Below, piece by piece: positions 1-10,859 of a stretch of DNA of 64,000 bases. Each line of letters starts with the position of its first letter. The first letter of the stretch is position 1. A program made the translations under genes and the position numbers. The stretch is from Cannabis sativa (lineage: Eukaryota; Streptophyta; Magnoliopsida; Rosales; Cannabaceae). Location of the stretch: positions 75,966,211 through 76,030,210 of the forward strand of contig NC_083604.1 in the NCBI RefSeq assembly GCF_029168945.1, in the 5' to 3' direction. Below the pieces are notes generated by a model. It was given only the letters and a program-made list of their open reading frames with translations. It was not told the origin of the DNA and did not search any database.

Positions 1-743
1 AAAGCTGAATATAATATGAAAAAGAAGAAGAGAACAGGGAAAACCACACTGTCAATCTCCACAAATTACAAAAGCAAAAACATATCCCAAAACCATGCAA
101 ATTCTATCTATCTCATCGACTATATAAAACCTCCACTCATAACATTATGGGTTATATTTTATGCAATAAAACTATATGTGGTAGTAACTTTTATGGACAC
201 CTAAATATATAATATTTTAGTATAAATTAAAGTTTAACATAGTATTATATAAAAATATGATATATAATCCAATTCAATATAATACAATACAATACGACTT
301 AATACGGCGTTCAAAACGAGCCCTATATATGTTATTATATATATTATTATCATTTTCACTTTCTTATCAACATTAATTTTAATTTAATTAAAAATTTCCA
401 CAATCAAATATATAAAACGCTACATCAGTTTTTAAATAGTATATTTTTTATAAGATTTGGCAAAGAAGAAACTCAGTGTTATGGGATCAAAAGTAATTAC
501 CAGTGATTCATGTAATTGTAAGGAATATTAGTCATACATGAATAATTAATTTGTTGGCTTTGCCTTATAGTTGTATTTGGGTTTTATTGTGAATATAAAG
601 AATACTAATTTACTCCCCCAAAAAAATACTATACATGGAAACATTAGACACATTAATAATAACAATTAAGTGATGTATTATTAGTCATGTTATATGGTAT
701 TAAATATAAGTATAGTCAGAGAGAGAGAGAGAGAATGAATTAC
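1..743 (-). other. Part of intron 3 of the BEL1-like gene
   Basis: AT-rich sequence downstream of the exon 3 donor, with a short GA run next to the donor (719-734). No coding similarity was seen and exon 4 was not found. Only weak AT-rich repeats are present. Confidence 0.6.
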
Positions 744-804
744 CTGATTCCTTGATAAACCAGTCTGTCGAGCCAACAGATGCTTATCTGCATCACTTGG
801 ATAC
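744..804 (-). CDS. Exon 3 of the BEL1-like gene (61 bp, homeodomain part)
   Basis: A 61-nt exon lies between a ctcag acceptor (edge at 805) and a CAG|gta donor (edge at 743). It encodes YPSDADKHLLARQTGLSRNQ, the TALE loop region of the homeodomain. A short 61-nt third exon is typical of BELL genes. The next exon, expected to start VSNWF, is absent from 1-743, so intron 3 exceeds 743 bp. Confidence 0.9.
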
Positions 805-3189
805 CTGAGAAAGAGACCAGGGAAAATGACATCAGTGTCCTTCTCTAAACTCTATAAAGAAAACCTCAAGCTTTTTGTACCACACACACTCAACACTTTT
901 CTCGTTTTTCCTTCTTTTTAAACAATAACAATAACTCATTTACCCACCTACCTAATTAAGCGTGAACATCAAAAAAAAAAAAAAAGATTATTAGCAATAG
1001 TAGGGTCTTTCTTTTAGCCACTATACCATAAAGCTAAGCTTAAAATAATAGAAATAATAATGAAGATGAGAGGTGTAACTCTCTCTCTCTCTCTCTTTCT
1101 CTTTCTCTCTGTACGTAATGAGTTAGAAAAAGTGGATCAACTACAGGACACTACTGATCAGTTTTTTTTTTTCCCTTACCTTTAACTCAATAATATTATT
1201 AGAACTTGTTTTTTCTCAGAGGCAGAGACAGAAATGAAATTATGTATAGTTTAATTAATGTGATCAGTTGATCTTTTGGCACAGCTTTTGACTGTCAAGA
1301 CAAAGCCTAAGGACACTGCTCCATTATATCCTTATAGTTATAGCCATAACTATTCCCTCTTTCCTTTTTAAAAAAATATATACTACTTTACTTATTATAA
1401 CTGCGCCATGCAAAGTGCTTCCTGTTTTTAGTTATAAAACTAATCATAAAGTTTTTAATGCCACGCATAACCTACTAAATATCATATCTCAATAATAATA
1501 TATAATATGTATACATTGCCTTTTATATTTTTTTAAAAAAATATTTTTTCTTCTTTTGGCTTTTCAACTCCCATTGAACTTTTCCTAATTGCATGGAATC
1601 TCTCGTTAAAATGAAAAGAATAGAGCAATTAATTCAAGAGCACTCTAATACATAATAGATTCTTAATTTGTAGTGAAGAACTCTTCATTTTAAAACTATT
1701 TGTATAAATGTAAATATATTTTATTAATTTTTTAGGGTTTTTTTTAGAGCATTGCTATTAGGCATTAATAGTGCCTAACACTTTCTCGGCACGTGCCTTG
1801 CGATTGGTTAGCGATACTCTCTAAAAACTATTATATTAAATTATATGGGACCCGATACTTAATCAGACTAATAGCGATATTAACACATAGGAAGGTGCTA
1901 GACCACTGGTGTCCTTTAGATTTTTCTTTTTTAATATGAGCATATGTGTATATATACAATAATATTAAATATTTATAATAAATAATATTTTTTTAAAAAA
2001 TTGAAAAAAAAAATAGTTTTCGTGATGTATTTTAATGAAGTGATATAGATATATGATCAATATTTAATATATATAAAAGAAATTATGCATGATTTTTGGT
2101 AATATAGACCTAATTAATATCACAACATATAACATAAACATAGCCTAATAATTTTAGTGATATAAGAACATTCACAATAGATACATTTATAATACAGTGA
2201 TCACTCAAGTTATGCATGTGAAAGTTTTTATTAATGTTAAAAATTAAGTTGTCTAACACTCGGGTATTAGGTATCTAACACTATTTAGAGGTGACACTCT
2301 AATTGATAACAAAAAAATTATTACCTTAAGTTATATAAAATCTAATACAATTATATATACCCAACACCAAAAAAGATGCTAAACATCACTAGCTAGTGCC
2401 TTTTACCATTTATCATATGAGTTCACATATATATTATCTAGTAATTATTAACCTAGCTTTTTAATGTATATATATATATATGGTGTAATATGTAATCAAG
2501 GAGAAGAATATTATTGATTATAAAAAATGGTAGAGAAGAGAGAGAACGTACGGATGAAGAAAATGCTCAAAGAGCCAAGCTCTTAAGATATTGACAGAGC
2601 GTTCAGGCAAACCTCGTTGAGGTCTCCAAGCTTCTTGTTCCATCATCCCAATTGATTGAAAAGCTCTTTGCTGTCTTAAGCTTTGTTCTAGAATCTTAAG
2701 CCTAGGAGTTTCTCCTTTAGTGATACCAGAGCTTCCACCACCATCTTTCTCACCCAATAACTCACAGCTGTGTTTCAACTGAGCTAATATAGCATCTTTA
2801 AGACATCGAAAATGCCTAGACATTGCCTTTTGAGCTAGGGCAGTGTACGGCACCGCCGCACCAAAACCCATAACCAAGTCGAATGAGTTAACCACCATTT
2901 GCATTTGTTCACAGTAGTGGTTGTATCTTCGGTCAACCTGTAATAATAATTATTAATAATTTATTACGTCATCCATAAGTAATAATAATTCATAAGGATT
3001 TTATGGTTAGTATATCAAAAAAATAGTGAGTTGATGAAAGTAACGTGCCAACGAAAAACGTTTAATGAACTGATCAAATGTCTAAATCATATAATATATA
3101 TTTATATATTTGTAGAGTGAGGGGATTTGAATTTTCCCTCTCTCAAAAGAATAATATATAAAAATTGTTGTTGTTGTTATTGTAATTAA

Positions 3190-3249
<60 letters not shown>

Positions 3250-4045
3250 TGTATATATATATATACATAGGAGTTTAAAATTAGTGTTGATGGAGAGAGT
3301 ACTAGAAGAGAAAGGGATGATGATTGATGATCCTATAAAGGAGGGAGTAAATATGCTTGAATCAAAGACTTGTGCAGAGAAATGATTGTATATATATATA
3401 AGATAAGAGAAGAAGATCAGAATCCCTGATTTTGCTTTTATGGTCAATATATTCGGCCAACAAACACGCCCCTAGCTAGTTACTACAGTTAATTGTGCTA
3501 CATATTTATATATACATATATATATATATACATACATAAAACCAAAACAAAAGAAGAAAAGGATTCTATACCTCTTTTCAACTAAGTCAACAAAGATTAT
3601 AATGTCACATTATATAATATAGATTACTATGATGTGTAATTTGGTGTGAAGCTATTATATATGATTATATTTTGTATTAAAAATAATATTTATATATTTA
3701 ATTTGGTCTAGCTAGCTATATATCTTCCCAATCACAAGGAACGTCCCTTTTTCTTAGTAGTACTAGACACATATATACCCCTAATATAGTAGTCTCTCAC
3801 GTTTTCACCAAACTTCAGCTCACATTAACAAATTACCAATATTAATTGTACCTTGAAGCAATCTTATAACTCTAATCCAATCAAATACCTAAACCAAAAT
3901 AAAAAACACTAACCCATTGGATCTTTTTTAATGGTAATGAATAACTTGCCGGAAATTCTTGTTTGTTTGTCATAAAAAAAATACTAATGACATTAATTAA
4001 TTATGGACTCAATAATAAAGGAAACTATGTATGTGCCTTTGACTC

Positions 4046-4098
<53 letters not shown>

Positions 4099-5681
4099 CA
4101 TGCCTCATCAAGCATGGATAACAGTTTGACCTTTCTCCTTTGATGCTCAATTCTATCAGCTGCTGACAATGGAGGAGCACTAACATGATCTTTTGAAGAG
4201 GAAGAAGAACCGCCACCGCCACCGCCGCCACCGCTACTGGTGGCGGGATTAGGGTTTGTACTATTATTCTTATTATTATTATAACCGAATAACTTGTTCT
4301 TCTTAAAATGATTACCCCTACCCACACTGCAAAACTCTTCCAAAAGCTCTTGTGCGGCTTTCACGTACTTAGAATTCCTCAACACGTTGACCACACCCAA
4401 TGAAGAACCGAATCCGACGTGGACCTGGTGGTGGTTAATTAGTCCACTACCACCACCAGGGGCATTACCGTAATTATTATGATTCTTATTGTAAGGATAA
4501 TGGTGATCTTGTCCAGAAGAAGACCCACCACCAATACCTCCTCCGCCGTAATACAATAAGGCGGTGTTTCCCATTCGAAGCTCTTCTGCTTTGGCAGCTG
4601 CATCTAACGGCGATGATAACGTCAGCGATAGTCCTTGACCTTCAACCGGATGATGATGATGATGATGATGATGGGGATGATGATGTGGATGGTGATGATG
4701 ATGAGGAATTCCGCCAATTTCGTGTGTGGTGGGACCACCACCACCACCTCCTCCTTCATGAGAACTACTAGTGTCCGGTATCCATGTGAATTGACCAAAA
4801 GCCCCTCCTCCCCCTCCTCCTCCTGCTTGAACTAAAGAATTAGTAGTAGTTGAAGGATTGGGGAGAAGCATGTGAAGGGTAGAATTGGAATTCGATACAA
4901 CAGTTGAAGGAGGAGGAGAAGATGGAGATCTTGGCTGTGATGGATTCATTAAGAAAAGCTGCATGGCTGCTGCTGAGTCTGCATTAATGCCAGAAATCTG
5001 GTGTTGATGTTGATGATGATTAGACTTTGAATTATGATGATGATGATTATTATTATTATCTATCATCATCCCTTGTCTTCCACTACTACCGTACCATTCG
5101 CTAACCTGTTGTTGTTGCGGTGGCCTCGGAGTCGACCGGTAACTCGGAGGAGGCGGCGCCATCGCCTGTTGTTCCAACAATTCAGTTGCAGAAGTAGTGT
5201 GGGGTCCTTGAGGGAAATTGAACATCTCAGATAACATCCCAGCCGATTCGTAAACAGCGGATGGTAAGGTTCCTGATTCATCATCAACATCTTCCTCGTG
5301 ATCTAAGCCGACCAATGGCGGCGGCTCGTAGCCGCCACCGGCTGCTGCTTGCACCCTCAGTTTGTCTCTTCGGATCTGTTGAGCTATGTGGTGTTGGTGT
5401 GAGGCGGCTGGAGCCGTGGGTACTACTACTACTGATGATGATGATCTGTCGAAATTACCATTATTGGATGATGAAGTGAAAGTGTTGTTGTTGGGTGTAC
5501 TGAAGATGCCTGTTGCAGCTGCTTGAGCTTGGTGGTGGTGGTGGTGGTGATGGTAATCTTGGGACATAGAATTCAAACAACAATTGTGATTGTAATTATT
5601 GTTTTTATTGTTGTGCTGCTGATGATGAAGAAGCTTTTGATGATAATTAGAGTTTGAGAAGATTGTTGTAGTTATTTCCAT
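744..5681 (-). CDS. BEL1-like homeodomain transcription factor, SAW1/SAW2 (BLH2/BLH4)-like; 3' end outside window
   Basis: Nuclear TALE-class transcription factor; family members pair with KNOX proteins and bind DNA through the homeodomain. Coding exons on the minus strand are 5681-4104, 2937-2552 and 804-744, joined in frame. They give about 675 residues before the window ends. The N-terminal half is low complexity (His, Gly, Asn and Gln runs). A ZIBEL-type GLSLTLSS motif lies near residue 350, and the SKY box begins at S437-K438-Y439. The BELL domain starts near residue 505 (DRIEHQRRKVKLLSMLDE) and continues through exon 2. The homeodomain begins at the end of exon 2 and includes YPSDADKHLL in exon 3. 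The SKY context, the GETPRLKILEQSL block and the N-terminal MSQDYHHHH motif resemble Arabidopsis SAW1/SAW2, which act in leaf margin development. Start: first in-frame ATG at 5681; Met39 (5567, MSQDY) is an alternative that matches the conserved start of relatives. The final exon, expected to begin VSNWF, is not in the window. Confidence 0.93.
1747..1919. mobile_element. MITE, family A copy 1, inside intron 2
   Basis: About 170 bp. It is similar in reverse orientation to 57962-58142 and to 47685-47845. Shared blocks include atgtgttaatatcgctatt, a GTCTCATATAATTTAA-like core, TTTTAGAGAGTATC and a GGTGTC/TAGCA-type end. It lies in intron 2 (805-2551) of the BEL1-like gene. No target duplication was established. 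Confidence 0.6.
2552..2937 (-). CDS. Exon 2 of the BEL1-like gene (BELL domain)
   Basis: This 386-nt exon follows an AG acceptor (2939-2938) and is followed by a GT donor (2551-2550, gtacgt). It begins VDRRYNHYCEQMQ and ends FLHP with two bases left over; exon 3 completes the codon. It carries most of the BELL domain, including PYTALAQKAMSRHFRCLKDA, and the start of the homeodomain (WRPQRGLPERSVNILRAWLF). Confidence 0.92.
3193..3246. repeat. (AG)n microsatellite in intron 1
   Basis: About 27 uninterrupted AG units, within intron 1 (2938-4103) of the BEL1-like gene. On the transcribed strand it reads CU-rich. Confidence 0.95.
4048..4095. repeat. (AG)n microsatellite next to the GC splice donor
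   Basis: About 23 AG units that begin 8 nt inside intron 1. On the mRNA strand this is a long CU tract directly after the donor GCATGTAAT. It explains the false Leu-Ser repeat extension of the exon 1 frame. Confidence 0.95.
4094..4109 (-). other. Non-canonical GC 5' splice site of intron 1
   Basis: On the minus strand the exon/intron junction reads GATGAG|GCATGTA, close to the plant GC-donor consensus AG|GCAAGT. The acceptor is AG at 2939-2938. The nearest GT (4100-4099) would join exon 1 to exon 2 out of frame and create an immediate stop (TGT TGA). The GC donor instead gives the conserved MLDE-VDRRYNHY protein exactly. Confidence 0.75.
4104..5681 (-). CDS. Exon 1 of the BEL1-like gene
   Basis: This exon has 526 codons. 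It holds the low-complexity N-terminus, ZIBEL-like motif, SKY box and first part of the BELL domain. The open frame runs on past 4104 into a (CT)n tract, but that extension (CNLSLSLS...) is intron read-through. The exon most plausibly ends after GAG at 4104, giving MLDE joined to VDRRYNHYCEQ in exon 2. That junction requires a GC donor. Confidence 0.88.
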
Positions 5682-6240
5682 ATCTGAAGCTGATGATGAT
5701 GATGATGTTGATGATCTTCTTCTTCATCATCATTTTCTTTCTCCTACCTCTTCTTCTTCTTCTTCTTCTTCAATTAAGTCACCCTTTTAGTATTACTGTT
5801 CAATTCAGTATATATGGATCAATTAGTTATAAAATTAATCACACACATCCAAGAAAAAAAAAAGAAGTATTGAACTGTTTTTTGTTAGCCTTTATGATTT
5901 TTTTTTATTTTAATTTATTTATACATACCTTTATCATTTTCTGCTTTGTTCTTATATAAATATATAATATATATATATATACCTGTTGGAGTTGCAGAAT
6001 ATGAAAGGATGTAAAGCTCTGAGACATCGTTTTCCTCTTCTGTGGTATTGATTGAAAGCTTCTTGAATTTGTTTCTCTTTCTCTGTCTGTCTTTCTCTTT
6101 CTCTCCTTTTCTAAAAAATTTTCTCTGCAGTGGGTTATAGTGTGTACTAGTACTACTGAGTGTTTGTTTCTGGAAAAAGAGAGATTATGAAAAATTAAAA
6201 ATGGAGGCTAAGATGGATGATGATGATGATGATGGGATAT
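5682..6240 (-). promoter_or_regulatory. Probable 5' leader of the BEL1-like gene with a leader intron
   Basis: The sequence upstream of the ATG is purine-rich GA/AAG sequence on the mRNA strand, a common plant leader composition. A candidate 108-bp leader intron runs from 5982 (CAACAG|gtatat) to 5875 (aaaacag|TTC) and is AT-rich. A short upstream ORF could start at 6027 (MSQSFTSFHILQ) and cross that junction. The transcription start and TATA box could not be fixed. Confidence 0.4.
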
Positions 6241-8122
6241 GGAGAGGAACAGGTTAATTACTCATATCTCTTTCTCTATCTCTCAAACCAACAAACAAAC
6301 ACAAAAGAAAATAAAAAGAGAGAGAAGCAAGCAGTCGCTATTCTCTATTCCTCTCTTCTCTTCTTCTTCACAATTCAATTTCACATCACACCCTCTCTCT
6401 CTCTATCTCACCATTATTTTATATTTATTCAATTTTTATTCTTTCGTATCAAAATTTATTTAAGAAAATATAATAATCATAATAAATGACCAAGTTTATT
6501 TCTTTTCTTTTTTTAAAAAATAGAAAATAAATAAATATATTTATATTTATTTATTAGCCTTTTTCCAAAAATGACCCTATTATGCTGAAGGATATATGTA
6601 TATTTTGTGAATTATGGGATATATATACATATACCATGTAAATAAAATAAAATAGATATATTGTTAGGTCCAGTTCTTTCGAGACTAAATGAGTTTTGTT
6701 TTTGAGAAAATTACATTGTATATCTATTTTATTTATTTATTTTTATTTTTATTTTCATATTATCATTTAAAGTATACTCAATTTATGTTCTCATTATATT
6801 TTTAAGTTAAATTAAATTATGTGACTTAAGTGAATGGTGATAGTAAATTTGGCAATCCATCTACAAAAGTAGGAACATTTTAATAAAATATAATATGAGA
6901 ATGTTTTTTTTTATTAATCGATATAAAAAGAGGTATTCCTAAACTTAATCTTTTGTTTTTGGGTACCTTTCTAAAAGTCTCCTACTAATTAAGTAAGTGG
7001 AATACTTATATTTAAGACAATTTTTACGTATTTTTTTTTAATATGAGATTTGAGTTAATGTCCCAACAATAATTATAAGTATCTAATTTAGCTGACTTTC
7101 TTTTTTAGTATTGTTATTTGACATCTTAAAATATTTATAATAATTTTTTTATATTATTTATTAAATTAAAATATACATAAATTAATATTAAAATATACAA
7201 ATAACAAATGACTTTTTACTGTGTTAAAATGTCTGTTATTATTTCTTTTTTCTATCAAAGAAAAAAGTTAAGAATTTAATTGCACAGTATAAAAGTGATG
7301 AGTTAATAATATTCTACCCTTTTGCTTGGTAGAAATTGTTCCTTTTGTTAGTGGAATATATATGTTTCTTTATTAGAGTTTAGTCATAGCTAATTATTTT
7401 TTTTTCTTTTTTTTCTTTTTTCTCTTGTTATAACTAGAATAGAATTTGTTTATTTATTTTTTTGCAGAGAAAAAGAAAAAAGAAAAAAAGAAAGATGTGT
7501 CGGTTATAATTGTCATTTTATATGAGAAGAGAGGCTTTTGGAAACCAACGCAAACTACGGAATAAAATAAAGAGATAAGGTCAGTACAAAGTCATCTCAA
7601 TGATCCACACAACCACCATCCCTCCCCTCCTCTCTTCAAATGACCATTATACCCTTTACCAATCATTATCATCATATCGTTGCTAACACTACTTTGGTCT
7701 TTTCACCACGGTTCCTCTAAATGCATTAATAAAAACCCAACCACAGTAAGATGGGAGACAAACATATTATCAGAACCAGCACCAAAATAATAATAATAAT
7801 AATAAATATATATTATTATTTTTTTTTTTAAAAAAATCTGTATTTATTTTTGGGAGATAGACTGCGAGCTAGGATTCATTCATTAATACGAAAAAGCTAC
7901 TTTTTTTTTTATTAATAAAAGATTGAAAAATGAAAAAAAAAATTATGGAAGTACTATTTTTATTTTAATTTAGTAATTTGATAAGTTATAATTTGTTTTT
8001 TTTTAATATGATTATATTATGTACATTGTATTATAATATGATAATATTTCATTCTCTATTGATAAATTTTTTAAAATAATTTATAATAAAATTAAATTTA
8101 ATTATTTAACTACTATTATATA
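6241..8122. other. AT-rich upstream/intergenic region
   Basis: This holds the presumed distal promoter of the BEL1-like gene. Apart from an LTR fragment at 6930-7068 and a short direct repeat (7852-7960, matching 8725-8828), no gene or clear element was recognised. Confidence 0.4.
6930..7068 (-). mobile_element. LTR fragment of TRIM-like family T2
   Basis: Similar to the LTR at 61944-62138. Both contain AGTGGAATACTTATAT, a GACAA..TTTACGTA-like segment and a terminal block resembling TGTTGGGACATTAACTCAA on the minus strand. The right edge is at 7068 (minus strand TGTTGG). No internal domain or partner LTR was seen, so it is a solo or truncated LTR. Confidence 0.55.
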
Positions 8123-8131
8123 TATAACATA

Positions 8132-8552
8132 AGAAAATTCTACAATGCACCTCCTTAAAATGGATATATTAATGCATCCCTATCTGTTTTAGCATCCGAA
8201 ATAATTTTTTAGTCAAATTTTTTCTCATGATCATGTACGTTATAATTATTTAAGGTATCATGCAAAATTTTAAAAAATTTGAAAAAGTTTAACACACCAA
8301 AAACTACGTTCAAACAATGTGTTGCACGCGTGACTATTTTATTCTATACGCGTGTAAAATAGATTGTTTGAATATTATTTTCTATATTGTAAATTATTCC
8401 GAATTTCTCAAAATTTTTTAAAATATCTTAAATAGATATAACGTACATGAATATGAAAAAGAAATCAGATTAAAAAATTCTTCTGGATGCCGAAACAAAT
8501 TAAGAGTGTATCAGTACATTCTTTTTAAGAGGGTGCATTGTAGGAATTACCC
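8132..8552. mobile_element. Mutator-type MITE with 9-bp target duplication
   Basis: A 421-bp foldback element. The terminal inverted repeats share TTC(C)TACAATGCACC at both ends, and most of the length is an imperfect inverted repeat (CATGTACGTTATAATTATTT on the left, AATAGATATAACGTACATG on the right). It is flanked by perfect TATAACATA copies at 8123-8131 and 8553-8561, as expected for Mutator-like elements. No coding capacity. A diverged relative is at 48070-48345. Confidence 0.75.
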
Positions 8553-8850
8553 TATAACATATATTATTGACTATTTAATTTATCTTTTGTTTTGTATTAT
8601 AATGTAGATTATAATATAAATATACGTTAGTTTACAATTTTTGTAAATTACAAAAAAAAAATACATGTCTCTACGGAAATGTACAAAAATAATGTCTACT
8701 ATAATTGCACCCTATACGTAAATAGGGAGAAAAAGAGTGCGCTAGGATTCACTCATTAATAAGAAAAGGTTAAGTTTTATTGAAAGATTAAATAATGGAA
8801 AAGTTTATAGTAGGACACTATTTTTGTCTATATAAATTATAACTCTTTTT

Positions 8851-9318
8851 ATGATAGTATTCAAACTAAATGTTGATGCGGTTTTGGATTCTTCGAGGAG
8901 CAAGATTGGAATTGGTGTTATTGTTAGGAATTCAGCTGGTCAGGTTATTGCAGCACTGTCTACACCAGCAATAGGTAATTTCAAGCCGCAGGAAATAGAG
9001 GCTAAAGCAATGTCTGTTGGTCTCTCGTGGGCACAGAAATATCAACTTCCTATCGACTTTGTGGAAACTGATTGCCTAATACTTGTCAATGCTTTAAATG
9101 GCTGTATTTCACAACACTCGGGGTTTTATGATCTGGTTTTTGATGTTAAATTTCATTTGTCCAATTTCTCTAATGCTTGTGTTTCTCATATTAGGAGAGA
9201 TGCTAACCAAGCCGCTCATAGTTTGGCTAGACATGCATTACAGCTGGATAATGAATGTATATGGTTAGAAGATATTCCTTCTACCATCTTCTCTGTTGTT
9301 GTAAATGACATTATTTGA
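8851..9318 (+). CDS. Stand-alone RNase H-like domain protein (RVT_3 type, LINE-derived)
   Basis: This 155-residue frame matches the plant RNase H-like (RVT_3, PF13456) domain found at the C-terminus of plant L1-type LINEs and as free-standing proteins. An RNase H would cleave RNA in RNA/DNA hybrids. The expected acidic residues are present in order: Asp in FKLNVDA (residue 9), Glu in PQEIEAKA, Asp in VETDC, and Asp in IRRDANQAAHSLAR. The frame has no stop and covers the whole domain. The start at 8851 is the first ATG before LNVDA. No reverse transcriptase lies upstream, so this is a 5'-truncated LINE tail or a domesticated fragment. An LTR retrotransposon inserted 8 bp after its stop codon. 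Expression is unknown. Confidence 0.6.
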   Translation: MIVFKLNVDAVLDSSRSKIGIGVIVRNSAGQVIAALSTPAIGNFKPQEIEAKAMSVGLSWAQKYQLPIDFVETDCLILVNALNGCISQHSGFYDLVFDVKFHLSNFSNACVSHIRRDANQAAHSLARHALQLDNECIWLEDIPSTIFSVVVNDII

Positions 9319-9326
9319 TTTATAAT

Positions 9327-10116
9327 TGTTATATTATTTTATAATATAATAAGTGTAGATTAAAATGTAGTAATATATATTATTATGTGAATAATATGTA
9401 TTAGGTGTTTGGTAAATAAATTGTGTAACATATAATTTATTTAACCTAAAATTGTAACCTACACTTTATAACATGGAGAAGAGTTACAAAGTTAATTGCT
9501 TTTGTAACTTCTTTTGGTTGATCATAATATTGTGTAATAAAAGAGATGTTACACAATTTGATGATAGGATTCAAATGGTTTGAAATATAGTTGTTACAAA
9601 CTATATTAATGCTCATTATATGAGAGAAATGAGATGGTGAGTTTGAATTCAAAGTGTGATCACCTAAACACTATATAAAGGAGTCTAATGTGCTCATTTG
9701 AGAGAGATGAAGTTTTCTATCAAGAAAGCACTTTGCTAGAAAACCCTAAAATGCTTGATAATTCCCAAAGCTATTTCCATGAGTGTTCCCTTAGTGCTTA
9801 GAGATAGGGGGAAATAAGCTTTTGGACAAAGGTGTAATACCTTGTTCAAGTCATGGTGATCCCCACTAATCTACACTCAAGGTTGTGAGTGAGTGTTTAT
9901 ATATATATTATTCTCTTGTTATATATATACATATATTATATTACATGTGTTGTAATCTTCTCTTCTACCTTTCAAATATATATATATGTAATATATAGTG
10001 TATATATATGTATTGTAACATATATTTAATAAATCTCTGATTTTAGTCTTTGTATTATTTTACAATAGAGTTGTAATAAATCTTGATTTTCTTCCATTGT
10101 TATAAAATCTCTAACA
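9327..10116 (+). repeat. 5' LTR of the LARD-like element
   Basis: 790 bp, TG...CA ends. A TATA-like CTATATAAAGG at about 9671-9681 suggests the U3 promoter. Small hairpins occur in U3, for example AGTTACAAAG/CTTTTGTAACT near 9482-9510. The 3' part has AT-dinucleotide-rich stretches. Confidence 0.93.
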
Positions 10117-10859
10117 ATCAAAAGCTTACCCCTTTTCAATGAAAGAGGTGATAAATCAAGATTGTGAGAATACAAGGATAAGAGATTTTATGTGAAAGCC
10201 ATTCATGGGTGAGCATGATGGTGAATATTATGTGATTTACTATTTTATATGATAGTAATATAATATATATATATGAGTTATATATATGTGACATATATGT
10301 GATTATGTGTTTGTATTATATTAATATATATAGTAGTATATAATATGATATTTAAATTTTATATCATGCTATTATATGTATATATGTGAGATATATAATA
10401 TATAATATGTATGTATGAGTAATATATATTATATATATGTAGAGCATGTGATATAATATATATTAGTGAGATTAAATATGTAGAAATAATTACTTCTATG
10501 TATTTATGTGAGACATGCATATATAATATATGTTATATATGTGTATATAATATATATTATGTATATTAATGTGTATATATATGTTATATATGTGTGAGGT
10601 ATGTAATATATATAGTTGTGTAATAAATATATATATTATGTGTATATGATATGTATATTATAGTATATATGTTATATATATGAGATATGTAACATATATA
10701 TTTGTAAATTTAATATTGACATTATGTGTATGTTACATATAAGATGTTGATTAGTAACATACATATTATATTAATGTATGAGTTATATAGTATGATAATA
10801 ATGTTGATAGTAATATAATAGTGTTTATTACTATTGATGTGAAAATTATTATCATCTAT

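Noticed and set aside
3190..3447. 85-codon minus-strand frame with Leu-Ser repeats
   Set aside because: Lies wholly in intron 1 and derives from the AG microsatellite; no domain.
3993..4103. Leu-Ser repeat C-terminal extension of the exon 1 frame
   Set aside because: It is intron read-through across a (CT)n microsatellite. Exon 2 restores the conserved BELL sequence.
4025..5479. Other frames overlapping exon 1 on both strands
   Set aside because: Shadows of the low-complexity exon 1 coding sequence.
9446..9652. 68-codon frame duplicated exactly at 12789-12995
   Set aside because: It is inside the two identical LTRs and contains no known domain; duplication is explained by the LTRs.
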